Assembly: GCA_026399025.1 (NCBI GenBank)
Contig: JAPLRU010000118.1
Coordinates: forward strand, 1 to 32,907
Reading direction: 5' to 3'
Source: Methylobacter sp.
Lineage (GTDB): Bacteria; Pseudomonadota; Gammaproteobacteria; Methylococcales; Methylomonadaceae
DNA length: 32,907 nt
A program made the position numbers and the translations under genes. Shown here piece by piece: positions 23,456 to 32,400 of the stretch. Under the pieces are notes generated by a model. That model was not told the DNA's origin, did no database searches, and worked only from the letters and a program-made list of their open reading frames with translations. How positions within the stretch are numbered: the first letter of the stretch is position 1; each line of letters begins with the position of its first letter.

Positions 23456-23929
23456 TCAAAAACCGAATTCGGACAGAGCGGGATGATCTTCGGGTCTCGG
23501 CCCCAACAGCCAATGGAATTTCCGCTCGGCCTCGGTGATCGGCAAATCGTTGATGCTGGCCAGACGGCGCTTCATCAGGCCGTTTCGGTCGAATTCCCAA
23601 TTTTCATTGCCGTAAGAACGGAACCAGTTGCCCGAATCGTCATGCCATTCATAAGCAAAACGCACGGCAATGCGCGCATCATGAAAAGCCCATAGTTCTT
23701 TTATCAGGCGGTAGTCGAGTTCCTTGGCCCATTTTTGCTTTAGAAATTGCACAATCTGATCGCGCCCGGTCAAAAATTGCGCGCGGTTACGCCATTGACT
23801 ATCTACTGTATAGGCCAGCGCTATTTTCTCGGGATCATGAGTATTCCAGGCATTTTCGGCGGCTCGAACTTTTTGCGCGGCCGTTTCGGCGGTAAAGGGC
23901 GGCAGTGGGGGGCGAATATTTTCAGTCAT
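23456..23929 (-). CDS. DUF1348 family protein (SnoaL/NTF2-like fold)
   Basis: A 157-aa single-domain protein that matches the conserved DUF1348 pattern: '[20 protein letters not shown]', '[15 protein letters not shown]', '[18 protein letters not shown]', '[12 protein letters not shown]', and '[14 protein letters not shown]'. The family has an NTF2-like cone fold and no established activity. AGGA precedes the ATG. It lies between two unrelated genes on the same strand, with gaps of 127 bases to the left and 62 to the right. Confidence 0.92.
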   Translation of the reverse strand: MTENIRPPLPPFTAETAAQKVRAAENAWNTHDPEKIALAYTVDSQWRNRAQFLTGRDQIVQFLKQKWAKELDYRLIKELWAFHDARIAVRFAYEWHDDSGNWFRSYGNENWEFDRNGLMKRRLASINDLPITEAERKFHWLLGPRPEDHPALSEFGF

Positions 23930-23991
23930 TTTCCGATCCTCGTTATTGTTGGGAACATTGTGACGGGATGTAGATGTGCTTTCTACGAATT

Positions 23992-24801
23992 TTATTGTAA
24001 TACGAATTTAAGCCCGATCAGCATCAGGATAGAAGCCAAAATCGGCCGCAAGAATCGCTCAGGGATTTTCGCGCTCAAATGACTGCCGATCCAGATACCG
24101 GGCAAAGAGCCGACCAGCAAACTGCTTAATAAAACCAGATCCACATTGCCCATGCTCAGGTGGCCCAAACCGGCAACGGCTGTCAGCGGAATAGCATGAG
24201 CCAAGTCGGTGCCGACAATTTTCAGCGTGGTCATTCTGGGATAAAGAAATAACAGCGCGACAGTACCGAGCGCCCCCGCCCCCACCGAAGACAGCGTTAC
24301 TAAGATGCCCAACACGGCGCCGATAAGCACGGTGGCCGGAATTTGCAGGTGCTTGAAGCGACCGGTATTTTCGGGAGTGCTATGCTCATCGTCAATAGGC
24401 TTAAGCTTTGCCGCCCGACTCAATAATATGCTGCGCACTATCAGCGAGAAGGCGGTCAGCAGCAGCGCGACACCCAAAGTAAAAGTGATCGCGCCGGTAG
24501 TTTCCTTGCCGACTTCCATAAAATGCTTGAGGACAAACAAGGTCGCCACCGCGAAAGGTATGCTGCCCAGTCCCAGCCAGCCGACGATTTTCCAATCCAC
24601 CGAACCGTGCTTGCCGTGATGCACCCAAACGCCGCCGGTTTTGGTGATGGCCGCAAACAGAAGGTCGGTACCGACCGCAACGGCAGGCTTGAATCCGAAC
24701 AGGAAAACCAGCAACGGCGTCATTAGCGAGCCACCGCCGACGCCGGTCAAGCCTACCAACATCCCCACAGTAAGACCGGAAAAAGTATATGCCCAATTCA
24801 T
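23992..24801 (-). CDS. TSUP (TauE/SafE) family sulfite/organosulfur exporter-like permease
   Basis: A 269-aa inner-membrane protein with about eight transmembrane segments. It has the duplicated TSUP pattern: '[25 protein letters not shown]' in the first half, and '[24 protein letters not shown]' with '[21 protein letters not shown]' in the second. Relatives export sulfite, sulfoacetate or other anions; the substrate here is not readable. A cytoplasmic loop at about 128-147 is charged. AAGGG lies about 10 bases before the ATG. No sulfur-metabolism genes are adjacent. Confidence 0.9.
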   Translation of the reverse strand: MNWAYTFSGLTVGMLVGLTGVGGGSLMTPLLVFLFGFKPAVAVGTDLLFAAITKTGGVWVHHGKHGSVDWKIVGWLGLGSIPFAVATLFVLKHFMEVGKETTGAITFTLGVALLLTAFSLIVRSILLSRAAKLKPIDDEHSTPENTGRFKHLQIPATVLIGAVLGILVTLSSVGAGALGTVALLFLYPRMTTLKIVGTDLAHAIPLTAVAGLGHLSMGNVDLVLLSSLLVGSLPGIWIGSHLSAKIPERFLRPILASILMLIGLKFVLQ

Positions 24802-24974
24802 AAAAACTAACCCTTTTTTAATGCGTTTAAAAAGTTGCGCATTATAACAGGCGAGTGCTGGTATTTTTTAACAGTTGCTTATAAATGAGGGCGGAATGTC
24901 GGCTTTTTCTGCCGACACAGCCGGACGGGGTACTGGGACTTTATCATTTATCTGTACTTTTGTACGGAGTAACC

Positions 24975-25000
24975 AACCATTGCATTTTGAATGCATGGTT
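24975..25000. terminator. Hairpin downstream of the ligA remnant
   Basis: AACCAT-TGCATT pairs with AATGCA-TGGTT with one bulged T. It lies 37 bases beyond the stop of the ligA 3' remnant on the minus strand, where a ligA transcript would once have ended. There is no following T-tract, so terminator function is uncertain. A second short hairpin, GTCGGC/GCCGAC, is at 24898-24916. Confidence 0.35.
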
Positions 25001-25036
25001 GAAGCTCAAAATTCAAATATCGCGTAAACGCCATAA

Positions 25037-25155
25037 TTACTCCTCCAACAACGCCAAATATTCCTCTTCACTAATAACCCGTACCCCCTTTTCCGTGGCA
25101 GCAGCGATTTTTGCCGCGCCCACATCGGAACCGGTCACCAGGAAATCGGTCTTCC
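25037..25155 (-). pseudogene. Remnant of a ligA 3' end (last 38 codons and stop)
   Basis: On the minus strand this reads KTDFLVTGSDVGAAKIAAA, then TEKGVRVISEEEYLALLEE and a stop. The full ligA ends with the same stretch apart from six substitutions (positions 26318-26434). The DNA differs at many more, mostly synonymous, positions, and the frame is free of stops. It has no start or upstream domains, so it is a displaced or duplicated tail, not a gene. It abuts the stop codon of the WD40 gene directly. Confidence 0.9.
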
Positions 25156-25156
25156 T

Positions 25157-26230
25157 TTATCCCGGTTTAGGAGGAAAGAAAAAGGCTTTCGTCGATTTAT
25201 ATTGAGCGGCGATCAATAAAGCAAGGGGAGGAATAAATTCGACTACTGTCAATTTAGTATTTGCAATATACATCCTCGATATTTCAGTGGGTAATGAAAT
25301 CACCTCGACAAAGCTAGCCCCTACCCCAACACTATCTACGGTCCCACCTAAAGCAAGTAATTCACTGGCCTGAAGAAATGCAACTGAGTGAATATGCTTC
25401 AGAACAGTTCCTATTGATCGCCTCTTCTCAAATGTGCTGACTGTCCATTCATCAATCGATCCGGAACGGGCAACGGAGTATAGGTTTTTGCCATTTGATG
25501 AAAATTGCAAGCCGACGATCCAGTTTCCTATGTCATAGGGCTTTACACTTGAAATCTTTCGAAGACTTGGTTCTTCCTTGTTCTCAGAAAACTGCCATAT
25601 CTCTATGCTTCCGGATGCAGTGCCAATCGCTATCTGTTCGGATGCATTGTCCGCTGCTATAGCAGTTACTACCCCATCTGACACATATTTTTCAGGAAAC
25701 AATAACTTTCGCTCGTTATCAAAGAAACGAATGTGCTCATTATTGGCAATAAGATAGATGTTTTCGCTTGGTGTCGCACAGACCGGCCCTCGCGTGTCAG
25801 GTATTGAATGCAGTAGTTCTCCTGTTTTTGCGCTCCACAGTTTCGTTGATGTTTCGAAATACGAATTCGAGAAAAAGCTATTACCATCGGAGGTGAAAGC
25901 GATTAAATTAGCGCGATGCTCATGGGCTTTGATCTCACGTTTAGACAGAGCCTTCTTAGCGTCCCAGATATCGATTTTGCCGGATTCATGTCCAACGACT
26001 AGATATTTTTCTTTGTCATCATACTTCAAGCTTACGACGAGACTCTCAAAGTAATTATCAGAGGTGTTGCTGTCTTCACTGAAATTGGTTAAGAAATCTT
26101 TGTGTATACCCCTGGAGCATATTGAAAAAATAAATAAAAATACCAACAGAATAAATATCATCCAATACAAGTACCTACGATAGGACATCGATTGTCGTAA
26201 AAGAAATCCAATTTGTCGTATATTCTTCAT
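25157..26230 (-). CDS. Membrane-anchored WD40 beta-propeller protein, inserted at the ligA 3' end
   Basis: A 357-aa protein. It has a short basic N-terminus, one transmembrane helix (about 23-41, LYWMIFILLVFLFIFSICS), and then WD40-type repeats to the end. Recognisable blades: 'DDKEKYLVVGHESGKIDIWDAKK', 'FTSDGNSFFSNSYFETSTKLWSAKTGEL', 'ASEQIAIGTASGSIEIWQF', 'FSSNGKNLYSVARSGSIDEWTV'; later blades are degenerate. It probably acts as a periplasmic-side scaffold (type II topology, inferred). Hand count of three lines gives about 40% GC, below its neighbours. A weak ribosome site precedes it. It is sandwiched between ligA and a second ligA tail, indicating horizontal acquisition. No function can be assigned. 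Confidence 0.8.
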   Translation of the reverse strand: MKNIRQIGFLLRQSMSYRRYLYWMIFILLVFLFIFSICSRGIHKDFLTNFSEDSNTSDNYFESLVVSLKYDDKEKYLVVGHESGKIDIWDAKKALSKREIKAHEHRANLIAFTSDGNSFFSNSYFETSTKLWSAKTGELLHSIPDTRGPVCATPSENIYLIANNEHIRFFDNERKLLFPEKYVSDGVVTAIAADNASEQIAIGTASGSIEIWQFSENKEEPSLRKISSVKPYDIGNWIVGLQFSSNGKNLYSVARSGSIDEWTVSTFEKRRSIGTVLKHIHSVAFLQASELLALGGTVDSVGVGASFVEVISLPTEISRMYIANTKLTVVEFIPPLALLIAAQYKSTKAFFFPPKPG

Positions 26231-26317
26231 CAATCTAACTTTTTATTTTCTAAGCCCACTTGCACTAACAGGACAGACCGTATAGACAAATACGACACCA
26301 TCAACCCACAAAAAAAA

Positions 26318-28276
26318 TCACTTCCCCAACACTCCCAAATACTCCTCTTCACTAATAACCTGCACTCCCTTTTCCATAGCGGCAGCGATTTTTGCCGCCC
26401 CCACATCGGAGCCGGTCACCAGAAAATCGGTTTTCCCGGTCACGGATGCGCCCACTTTTGCGCCTAAACGTTTGGCTTCCTTGCTCATATCATCGCGTTT
26501 ACCGTGAATCATGGTGCCGGTAAAGACGATGGTTTTGCCGGAAATCGGGCTGATGTGTTGCTGTTGTTCAGCAAGCAACGGCGTTGGGATTAAATTAAAA
26601 CCCAGACCGTAAATTTGCATGAAATCATCTTTGATTTTTGCCAAACATTCGACCACGGCGGCGCTGGTTTTGTCGGCGAAGCCTTCGATAGCCATCACGT
26701 CTTCAACGGTCAGATTGAAAATATCCAGCAAACGATGATGTTGCAGCAGGCGTTCGCAATTGCCCAAGCCCATGCGGTGAATGCCGAAAGCGCCCAGAAA
26801 GCGCCAGTCTTCTATGGCTTCGGTTCGGCTGCGTTGCAACTGATCCAGCAGATTTTGCGCGGTTTTGTCGCCAAAACCCATGGCTTGCAGTTGCTCCATG
26901 TCCAATTGATAAACGGCATAAACCGAATTGATGCCGAAAGCGTGGAGTTTTTCGACGGTTTTTTGCCCGAAACCGTCGACATTGGCCAAGGTTCTGAAAA
27001 AATGCTCGATGGTGTTTTCGATTTGCGCCGGACATTTCGTGGTGTTCAGGCAATAAAGATAATCGCTGTCCCAAACCAGCTCACTGCCGCAACTGGGGCA
27101 ATGCTCGGGGATTTGCGGCGTTGCCGGGGTAATGACCCGCTCGATTTTAGGTATCACCAAGCCTGAGCGGGTTAATTCAATTAAGGTGCCTTCCCCGATG
27201 CCCAGCTCCTTGACCATGCCGTAATGATGCGCCGTCACCCTGGAAATCATCGCACCGCTGAGTTTGGTCGGGGTCAGCTCGGCAACCGGATTCACCCGGC
27301 CGGAACGGGAGGTTTGCGGAGTGACCTTCAACACGATCACTTCGGCGGTTTGGACATTGTTTTTATAGGCAATCTGCCAGCGATGGTGATGCCGGGTCGC
27401 GCCCAAATACCGCTTTATACGGTCATTATCGGCCAGCTCGAAAACCACGCCGTCGACATCGTAATCGATCTGGGTGTAGACGGTTTCGATAATCCGGTCG
27501 AAATCGGTCAGCACTTCGGCGGCCGGACCTTGCCAAGCGGGCAATTGGGAAAACGGAAAAAACACCGCCGCATGGTTTTGTATGGCTTCTAGGGCGTGTT
27601 GTTCCAGTTCTTTTTCTTTAATAATGCTGGCCTGAAAATTCCGGGAATTTTCAAAATACTCGGCCAAATGCGTGTTGAAATACATTTGGCTGACGACGAT
27701 TTCACCCGCGCCCTGCCCTCTTTCGCCATTGCCGCCGACGCTCAAACCGCGCTCGAAAACCCGGCTAATGTCGGTGCCTTTACGGCCGTCGCCGCGCGTA
27801 TAGAGGGCTTTACCGTCGTCATAAGCGGCGTAACCGTCCAGCTTGGGCGTGGCCCGAATCGTCAACGTGGAGAAATCTACGTCACAGTCTTCGGCCGCTT
27901 TTTTTAGCCGGGCCAGCCATTTTTCAATGCCGCTGCGGGTATAGGTTTTCTCCGTTGACAGCATAGGCTCGGGCAGGGCAACGGTTTTGCCGACGGCGAT
28001 AACTTCCGGCTCGACGGTTTCTAAATAGCGATGATGAGGGTGACGCTTTTGCAGTTCCGCCAGAAAAACAAGGTCATAATCCGCATCGGAAATCAGAGGC
28101 TCTCCGGCACGATACAAAGCATTGCAGCGTTGTAAAAACTCCAGCAACTGCTCGTCGCTGAGTTGTTCGGCGTTGGCCTGTGTTGCGATTTGAGCGATCA
28201 GTTCAGGAGATAAATGGGTCGGTTCAAGGTCGGCTTCTTTTAGAAGCTCTAATTGTGTATGGCTGAGGGATGGCAT
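26318..28276 (-). CDS. ligA: NAD+-dependent DNA ligase (divergent form)
   Basis: A 652-aa ligase that seals nicks in replication and repair. In order: domain Ia ('YRAGEPLISDADYD'); the adenylation domain with the catalytic lysine in 'TPKLDGYAAYDDGK' (Lys145) and 'TRGDGRKGTDISR'; 'DVDGVVFELAD'; the OB fold ('LKVTPQTSRSGRVNPVAEL'); a four-Cys zinc finger (Cys393, 396, 409, 415); helix-hairpin-helix repeats; and a C-terminal BRCT domain (about 575-652). Several usually invariant spots differ: MLSTEKT instead of MLSLDN, and GTDIS instead of GEDVT. It lies at the standard smc-zipA-ligA locus but is separated from zipA by a small gene. No clear ribosome site precedes the ATG. Confidence 0.93.
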   Translation of the reverse strand: MPSLSHTQLELLKEADLEPTHLSPELIAQIATQANAEQLSDEQLLEFLQRCNALYRAGEPLISDADYDLVFLAELQKRHPHHRYLETVEPEVIAVGKTVALPEPMLSTEKTYTRSGIEKWLARLKKAAEDCDVDFSTLTIRATPKLDGYAAYDDGKALYTRGDGRKGTDISRVFERGLSVGGNGERGQGAGEIVVSQMYFNTHLAEYFENSRNFQASIIKEKELEQHALEAIQNHAAVFFPFSQLPAWQGPAAEVLTDFDRIIETVYTQIDYDVDGVVFELADNDRIKRYLGATRHHHRWQIAYKNNVQTAEVIVLKVTPQTSRSGRVNPVAELTPTKLSGAMISRVTAHHYGMVKELGIGEGTLIELTRSGLVIPKIERVITPATPQIPEHCPSCGSELVWDSDYLYCLNTTKCPAQIENTIEHFFRTLANVDGFGQKTVEKLHAFGINSVYAVYQLDMEQLQAMGFGDKTAQNLLDQLQRSRTEAIEDWRFLGAFGIHRMGLGNCERLLQHHRLLDIFNLTVEDVMAIEGFADKTSAAVVECLAKIKDDFMQIYGLGFNLIPTPLLAEQQQHISPISGKTIVFTGTMIHGKRDDMSKEAKRLGAKVGASVTGKTDFLVTGSDVGAAKIAAAMEKGVQVISEEEYLGVLGK

Positions 28277-28376
28277 TTAAATAATCTGGAGGGGGATACG
28301 AATGTGTAGGCCGACTGTGCTTGCCTTTAGTATTCATTGGCTCACACAGCGCGCCCTATAAGATTAAAGATTTGGA

Positions 28377-28640
28377 CTAGCTGAAAGTTTTAAACAGAAT
28401 GGAAACCGATATAGCTAAATTAAAGCCAATCATCCATTTTACCAGCGTAAATTCGCCTTGGATTTTTTCAAACCACGCGTCAATCTTTAACGCCAATTCT
28501 TTGATGTCGTGCTTTGTAGTTACTTCGAAGTTAAGCACTTCCTTTAAAGCTTCCGATTGCGCTCTGGCTTGATTTTCCGGGACACCGCCCTTTTGCAAAG
28601 CTTCCACATATTTCAAAGTGTCAAAAGTAACCGTACTCAT
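28377..28640 (-). CDS. Small coiled-coil protein with C-terminal membrane anchor (DUF1640-like), paralog of 18318-18581
   Basis: An 87-aa protein starting MSTVTFDTLKY, with a charged helical middle ('TTKHDIKELALKIDAWFEKI' region) and a C-terminal membrane helix after 'GEFTLVKWM'. It shares its first ten residues, its length and its membrane segment with 18318-18581. The ATG at 28640 is chosen because AAAGGA is directly upstream; that purine run would be coding if a GTG five codons earlier were used. It lies between zipA and ligA, which are usually adjacent, so it has probably been inserted there. Function unknown. Confidence 0.78.
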   Translation of the reverse strand: MSTVTFDTLKYVEALQKGGVPENQARAQSEALKEVLNFEVTTKHDIKELALKIDAWFEKIQGEFTLVKWMIGFNLAISVSILFKTFS

Positions 28641-28691
28641 CTTTTTTCCTTTCACGAATAGAACAGGGACGCCAAAAGCAGGCAGTTAAAA

Positions 28692-29402
28692 TCACAAACT
28701 CTGCCGAATAGCCCGAACCGTCGCTTCGGTCAGCGGTTGCCGTCTATGATCAAGCACCACGCCGTCCAATTTCGCCGCCAACAAGTTGATAGTTTCAATG
28801 TAATCGTCAAAAACGGCCTGGGCGTCATCCAAGGCTTCGGGCTGCATAAAAAACACGATGCCGGGACAATAAAACTTGTCCAAATCTTTATCCGGGAAAG
28901 TGCCGGGTTCTACAATACAGGCTACACCGAAATCGACCAGCCGGTTAACATCCAGACGTTCGAATATTTTCAAGCTGCCGTATTCAAGCCCAACCATATT
29001 AAAGGCCTCAACCAAATCGGCGCCGTTAAAATCTTCGTCCGCTTTGGTGATAATGCTGAATTGGATAATCGCCGGTGCGGCGGCTCTCGGCGGCGGCTCT
29101 ACGTCGTCGTCATCCTCATCATAGTATTCATTGTCGTCATCGTCCTGATCGTAGTAACGATCCGACTTGTCATGGCCTTGACGAGCATCCGGGCCGGCTT
29201 TAGCAGCCCCTAATGGAGCAAGATCGAAGTCGTCCTTGCCGCCGCCCAAACTATCAACCGCCACTGCATCATCGTCGTCATCATCATAGAAATCCATCTC
29301 TTCCTGGGCTTTTTTGTCCTTTATATAAGCCATGATCAACATGCCGATGACTACAACCATACCGGTTGCGATAATTACAATTCTTAAAATTTCTTTATCC
29401 AT
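28692..29402 (-). CDS. zipA: Cell-division protein ZipA
   Basis: A 236-aa inner-membrane protein that tethers FtsZ to the membrane at the division septum. It has an N-terminal anchor (about residues 5-26, ILRIVIIATGMVVVIGMLIM), then a linker, then the C-terminal FtsZ-binding domain (about 110-236) with 'FNGADLVEAFNMVGLEYG', 'LKIFERLD' and 'PGIVFFMQPEALDD'. The linker is short and strongly acidic, with runs of Asp and Tyr (e.g. FYDDDDDDAV and YYDEDDDDVEPPP), in place of the Pro/Gln-rich linker of the enteric protein. The start overlaps the smc stop by one base (TAATG), implying coupled translation. Confidence 0.93.
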   Translation of the reverse strand: MDKEILRIVIIATGMVVVIGMLIMAYIKDKKAQEEMDFYDDDDDDAVAVDSLGGGKDDFDLAPLGAAKAGPDARQGHDKSDRYYDQDDDDNEYYDEDDDDVEPPPRAAAPAIIQFSIITKADEDFNGADLVEAFNMVGLEYGSLKIFERLDVNRLVDFGVACIVEPGTFPDKDLDKFYCPGIVFFMQPEALDDAQAVFDDYIETINLLAAKLDGVVLDHRRQPLTEATVRAIRQSL

Positions 29403-32400
29403 TAGATTTCCGCCAGACTCACTGCTTCTTCAATATCAACTGCGACCATCCGGGACACGCCCGGCTCTTTCATAGTAACACCTGCCAGTTGTTTTGCAAT
29501 TTCCATAGTGACTTTGTTATGGGAAATATACAAAAACTGCACCGATGCCGACATCTCTTCCACCATTTTTGAAAACCGTCCAACATTAGCATCGTCCAAT
29601 GGCGCATCGACTTCATCCAACAAACAAAAAGGCGCGGGATTGAGTTCGAAAATCGAGAACACCAAAGCCACCGCCGTTAACGCTTTCTCTCCACCCGATA
29701 GTAAATGGATAGAGCTGTTTTTCTTGCCGGGAGGTCTGGCGATAATATTTACCCCCGATTCCAGCTCGTCCTGTTCGGTCAATTCCAAGTAAGCATGACC
29801 GCCGCCGAATAATTTCGGAAACTTCTCCTGTAAGCCGGTGTTTATTTTATCGAATGTTTCCTTAAAACGCAGCCGACTTTCTTTATCGATTTTGCTGATT
29901 GCCTGATCCAAGGTCTGCAAGGCCTCGACTAAATCGGCATGTTGCTCGTTAAGAAAATTCATCCGCTCGGATTGAGCCTTGTATTCTTCTATCGCGGTCA
30001 GGTTTATGGTGCCTAATCTTTCGATTTGCGCCAATAAGTCGTCAAGCGTTGTTTTCCAACGGTTTTCTTCGGCTTGTTCGGGCAAGCTTTGCAGCACCTG
30101 AGCGACATCCGCATCGATTTCTTTCAGCTGTTCGTTGACGGTTTGCCGGCGCACTTTGCTTTCCTGCAATTCAAAACGAAGCGTATCCAGCGCTTCTTTT
30201 TGTTTTTCCAAGGCGCGTTGCGTTCGGAGATGTTGTTCGGATAAACGGGTAATTTCCGCTTCACTATCGTCCTGAACTTGGCGCTGTTGTTTCAGCCGGG
30301 TTTCCAGTTGCTGCTTATCGATAAGCATCTGTTCCAGCTGCTGTTTTTCACCATCTATCGGCGTCAGCGTTTGCTGCAGATTAAGTTCCAATTCGGCGAT
30401 GCGTTCAAGCGATTGTTGATGTTGCAGGCGCAAACGGTCCAGCTGCTTAGCGGTTAAAGTTTCGGAAGACCGTAGCGATTCAATCTGCGACTTGATGCTG
30501 TAAACCTGTAATCTGGCTTCATTGGCGGCTTGATCGATGCGCTGTTGCTCGGCTTGCAAGGTTTGGCTTAAAGCTTCCAGGCTTTGTTTTTTTTGCTCCT
30601 GTTCGGCCATGACCTGTTCGGCCTGCTCTTGCAGCAATTGGGCTTCTGCGATCGTTTCGGCATTGTCGGCGGTCTCGCGGCTGATGTCGTCGATGTCGTT
30701 ACAGACCTGCTCCAGGCGGCGTTGCTGATGTTCAAGCCGGGCCGAATACGCGCTGAACTCGGCGCTTTTTAGTGAAAGCTCGCTACCCAGGCTATTGTCT
30801 TGCTGTTGGATAGCTTCGCGTTGGGCTTCTGCCTCTTTCAGACCGGTTTCGACGCTTTCCAGCTGGTCTTCAAAGGTTTCGATTTCGACATGCAGGTCTT
30901 CCTGTCGCTGTTTTAACAAGCGTAATTCTTTTTCGCGCTGCAATACGCCGGTTTTGCTGTCTTTGGCGCGGATGATTCTGATCCAACCGGACCCGAACCA
31001 AGTACCGTCGGGGGCGATAACCGATTCATGCGCTTTAAGTTGGACGGATAAGGTTCTCGCCGTTTCGGCATCCTCAACGCAGTAAATCCCTGCCAGTAGA
31101 TTACTTAAGTCCCACGGCGCTTTTACTTTATCCAGTAAGCGGGTGTGGGCCGGGCTTGATTCGGCGTAACCCGACGTTTTAACGCCGGTTTCAACCAACA
31201 TCAACGACTCGTCCGTCAACCGCTGCAAGCCCGGAATAACGTGGTCGGCGCTGTCTACGCAAATCGCCTCAAGGTAACTGCCCAACACCGTTTCAACCGC
31301 CGTATCCCAGCCTGATTGCACCTCCAGAAACTCGGCAAGCCGCCGGTTTTCGGTTAAATCCACAGACTTCAACCATGCGCTTAAATGCTTATTGTCTTTG
31401 CCCATCGCATGTTGCTGCAATAATTCCAGCGAGGTGATTTTGCCTTTTACGTTTTGCATTTCCGAACGGCGCGTATGCAATTCGTCATGATACTGCTTGA
31501 TCTGTTGCCGCTGCTCGCGTATTTGCCGATGCAAGTGTTCAAGCCGATTTTGGAGTTCGTCGCGTTGCGCTTCAATGATTTCAATACCGGCATCCAGCGA
31601 GTCGATCTCGCTTTGCAAGTCGTCGGCCTCCAGTTCAGTGCGCTCGCCGTGCAACTTATCCAGACGGATTTGCAACTGGCGATTCTGGTTTTCCAACTGC
31701 ACGTTTTTTACCCGTTGCACTTCGGCTTGTTCTTTATAACTTGAATGGGTGCTTCGGTATGCTTCCCAGTGTTCCTGCCAGGCGCTTTTTTGTTGCTGAA
31801 CGTCTTGCTGATGATATAAAACGTCTTCTTGCCTCTCTTCGGCGACAATTAACGCTTCTTCCGCTTCAAACAAGGCCTCTTTAATTTCTTCCAACTGCTG
31901 CATGTCAGCTTCGAGTTCCGCTAATGACTGCTCGGCCTGTTGACGTAAGCGGTTAATCTCAATCGTGGTTTGTTCGCGGCTGCTTTCGCTGTGCTTGATG
32001 GTTTGTTCAAGACCGCTGACTTCGGCGACAATCCGGTAATAATCGCCCTGGAAACTGTTGGTTTGCTGTTGCTGGGTTTTATGTTCGGCGCGCTTGGCTT
32101 CGATAGCGCTGTCGAGGTCGCGCACGCAGACAAACAAGCGGTTATGCTCGTGCGCCACTTGCTGCAATTTCTCATCCAATTGCTTGGCGGCTTGGTGATA
32201 AGTGTTCCAACGCATCGCCAACAATTCCAGCTTGAATTGGCGTTCCTGCTTTTTAAGCTCGGTGTATTTTTCGGCTTTTTCGGCTTGCTTTTGCAGATGC
32301 TTTATTTGTTTTTCGACTTCGTCGCGCAAATCGTCCAGCCGCTCCAGGTTCTCGCGGGTATGCTTCATCCGGGTTTCGGTTTCGCTGCGGCGTTCCTTAT

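Noticed and set aside
24802-25036. A possible short gene between the TSUP exporter and the ligA remnant
   Set aside because: Frames there are short and lack ribosome sites; the region holds only small hairpins.
26615-27166. A 183-codon plus-strand frame opposite ligA
   Set aside because: It is a shadow of ligA; no ribosome site or recognisable domain.
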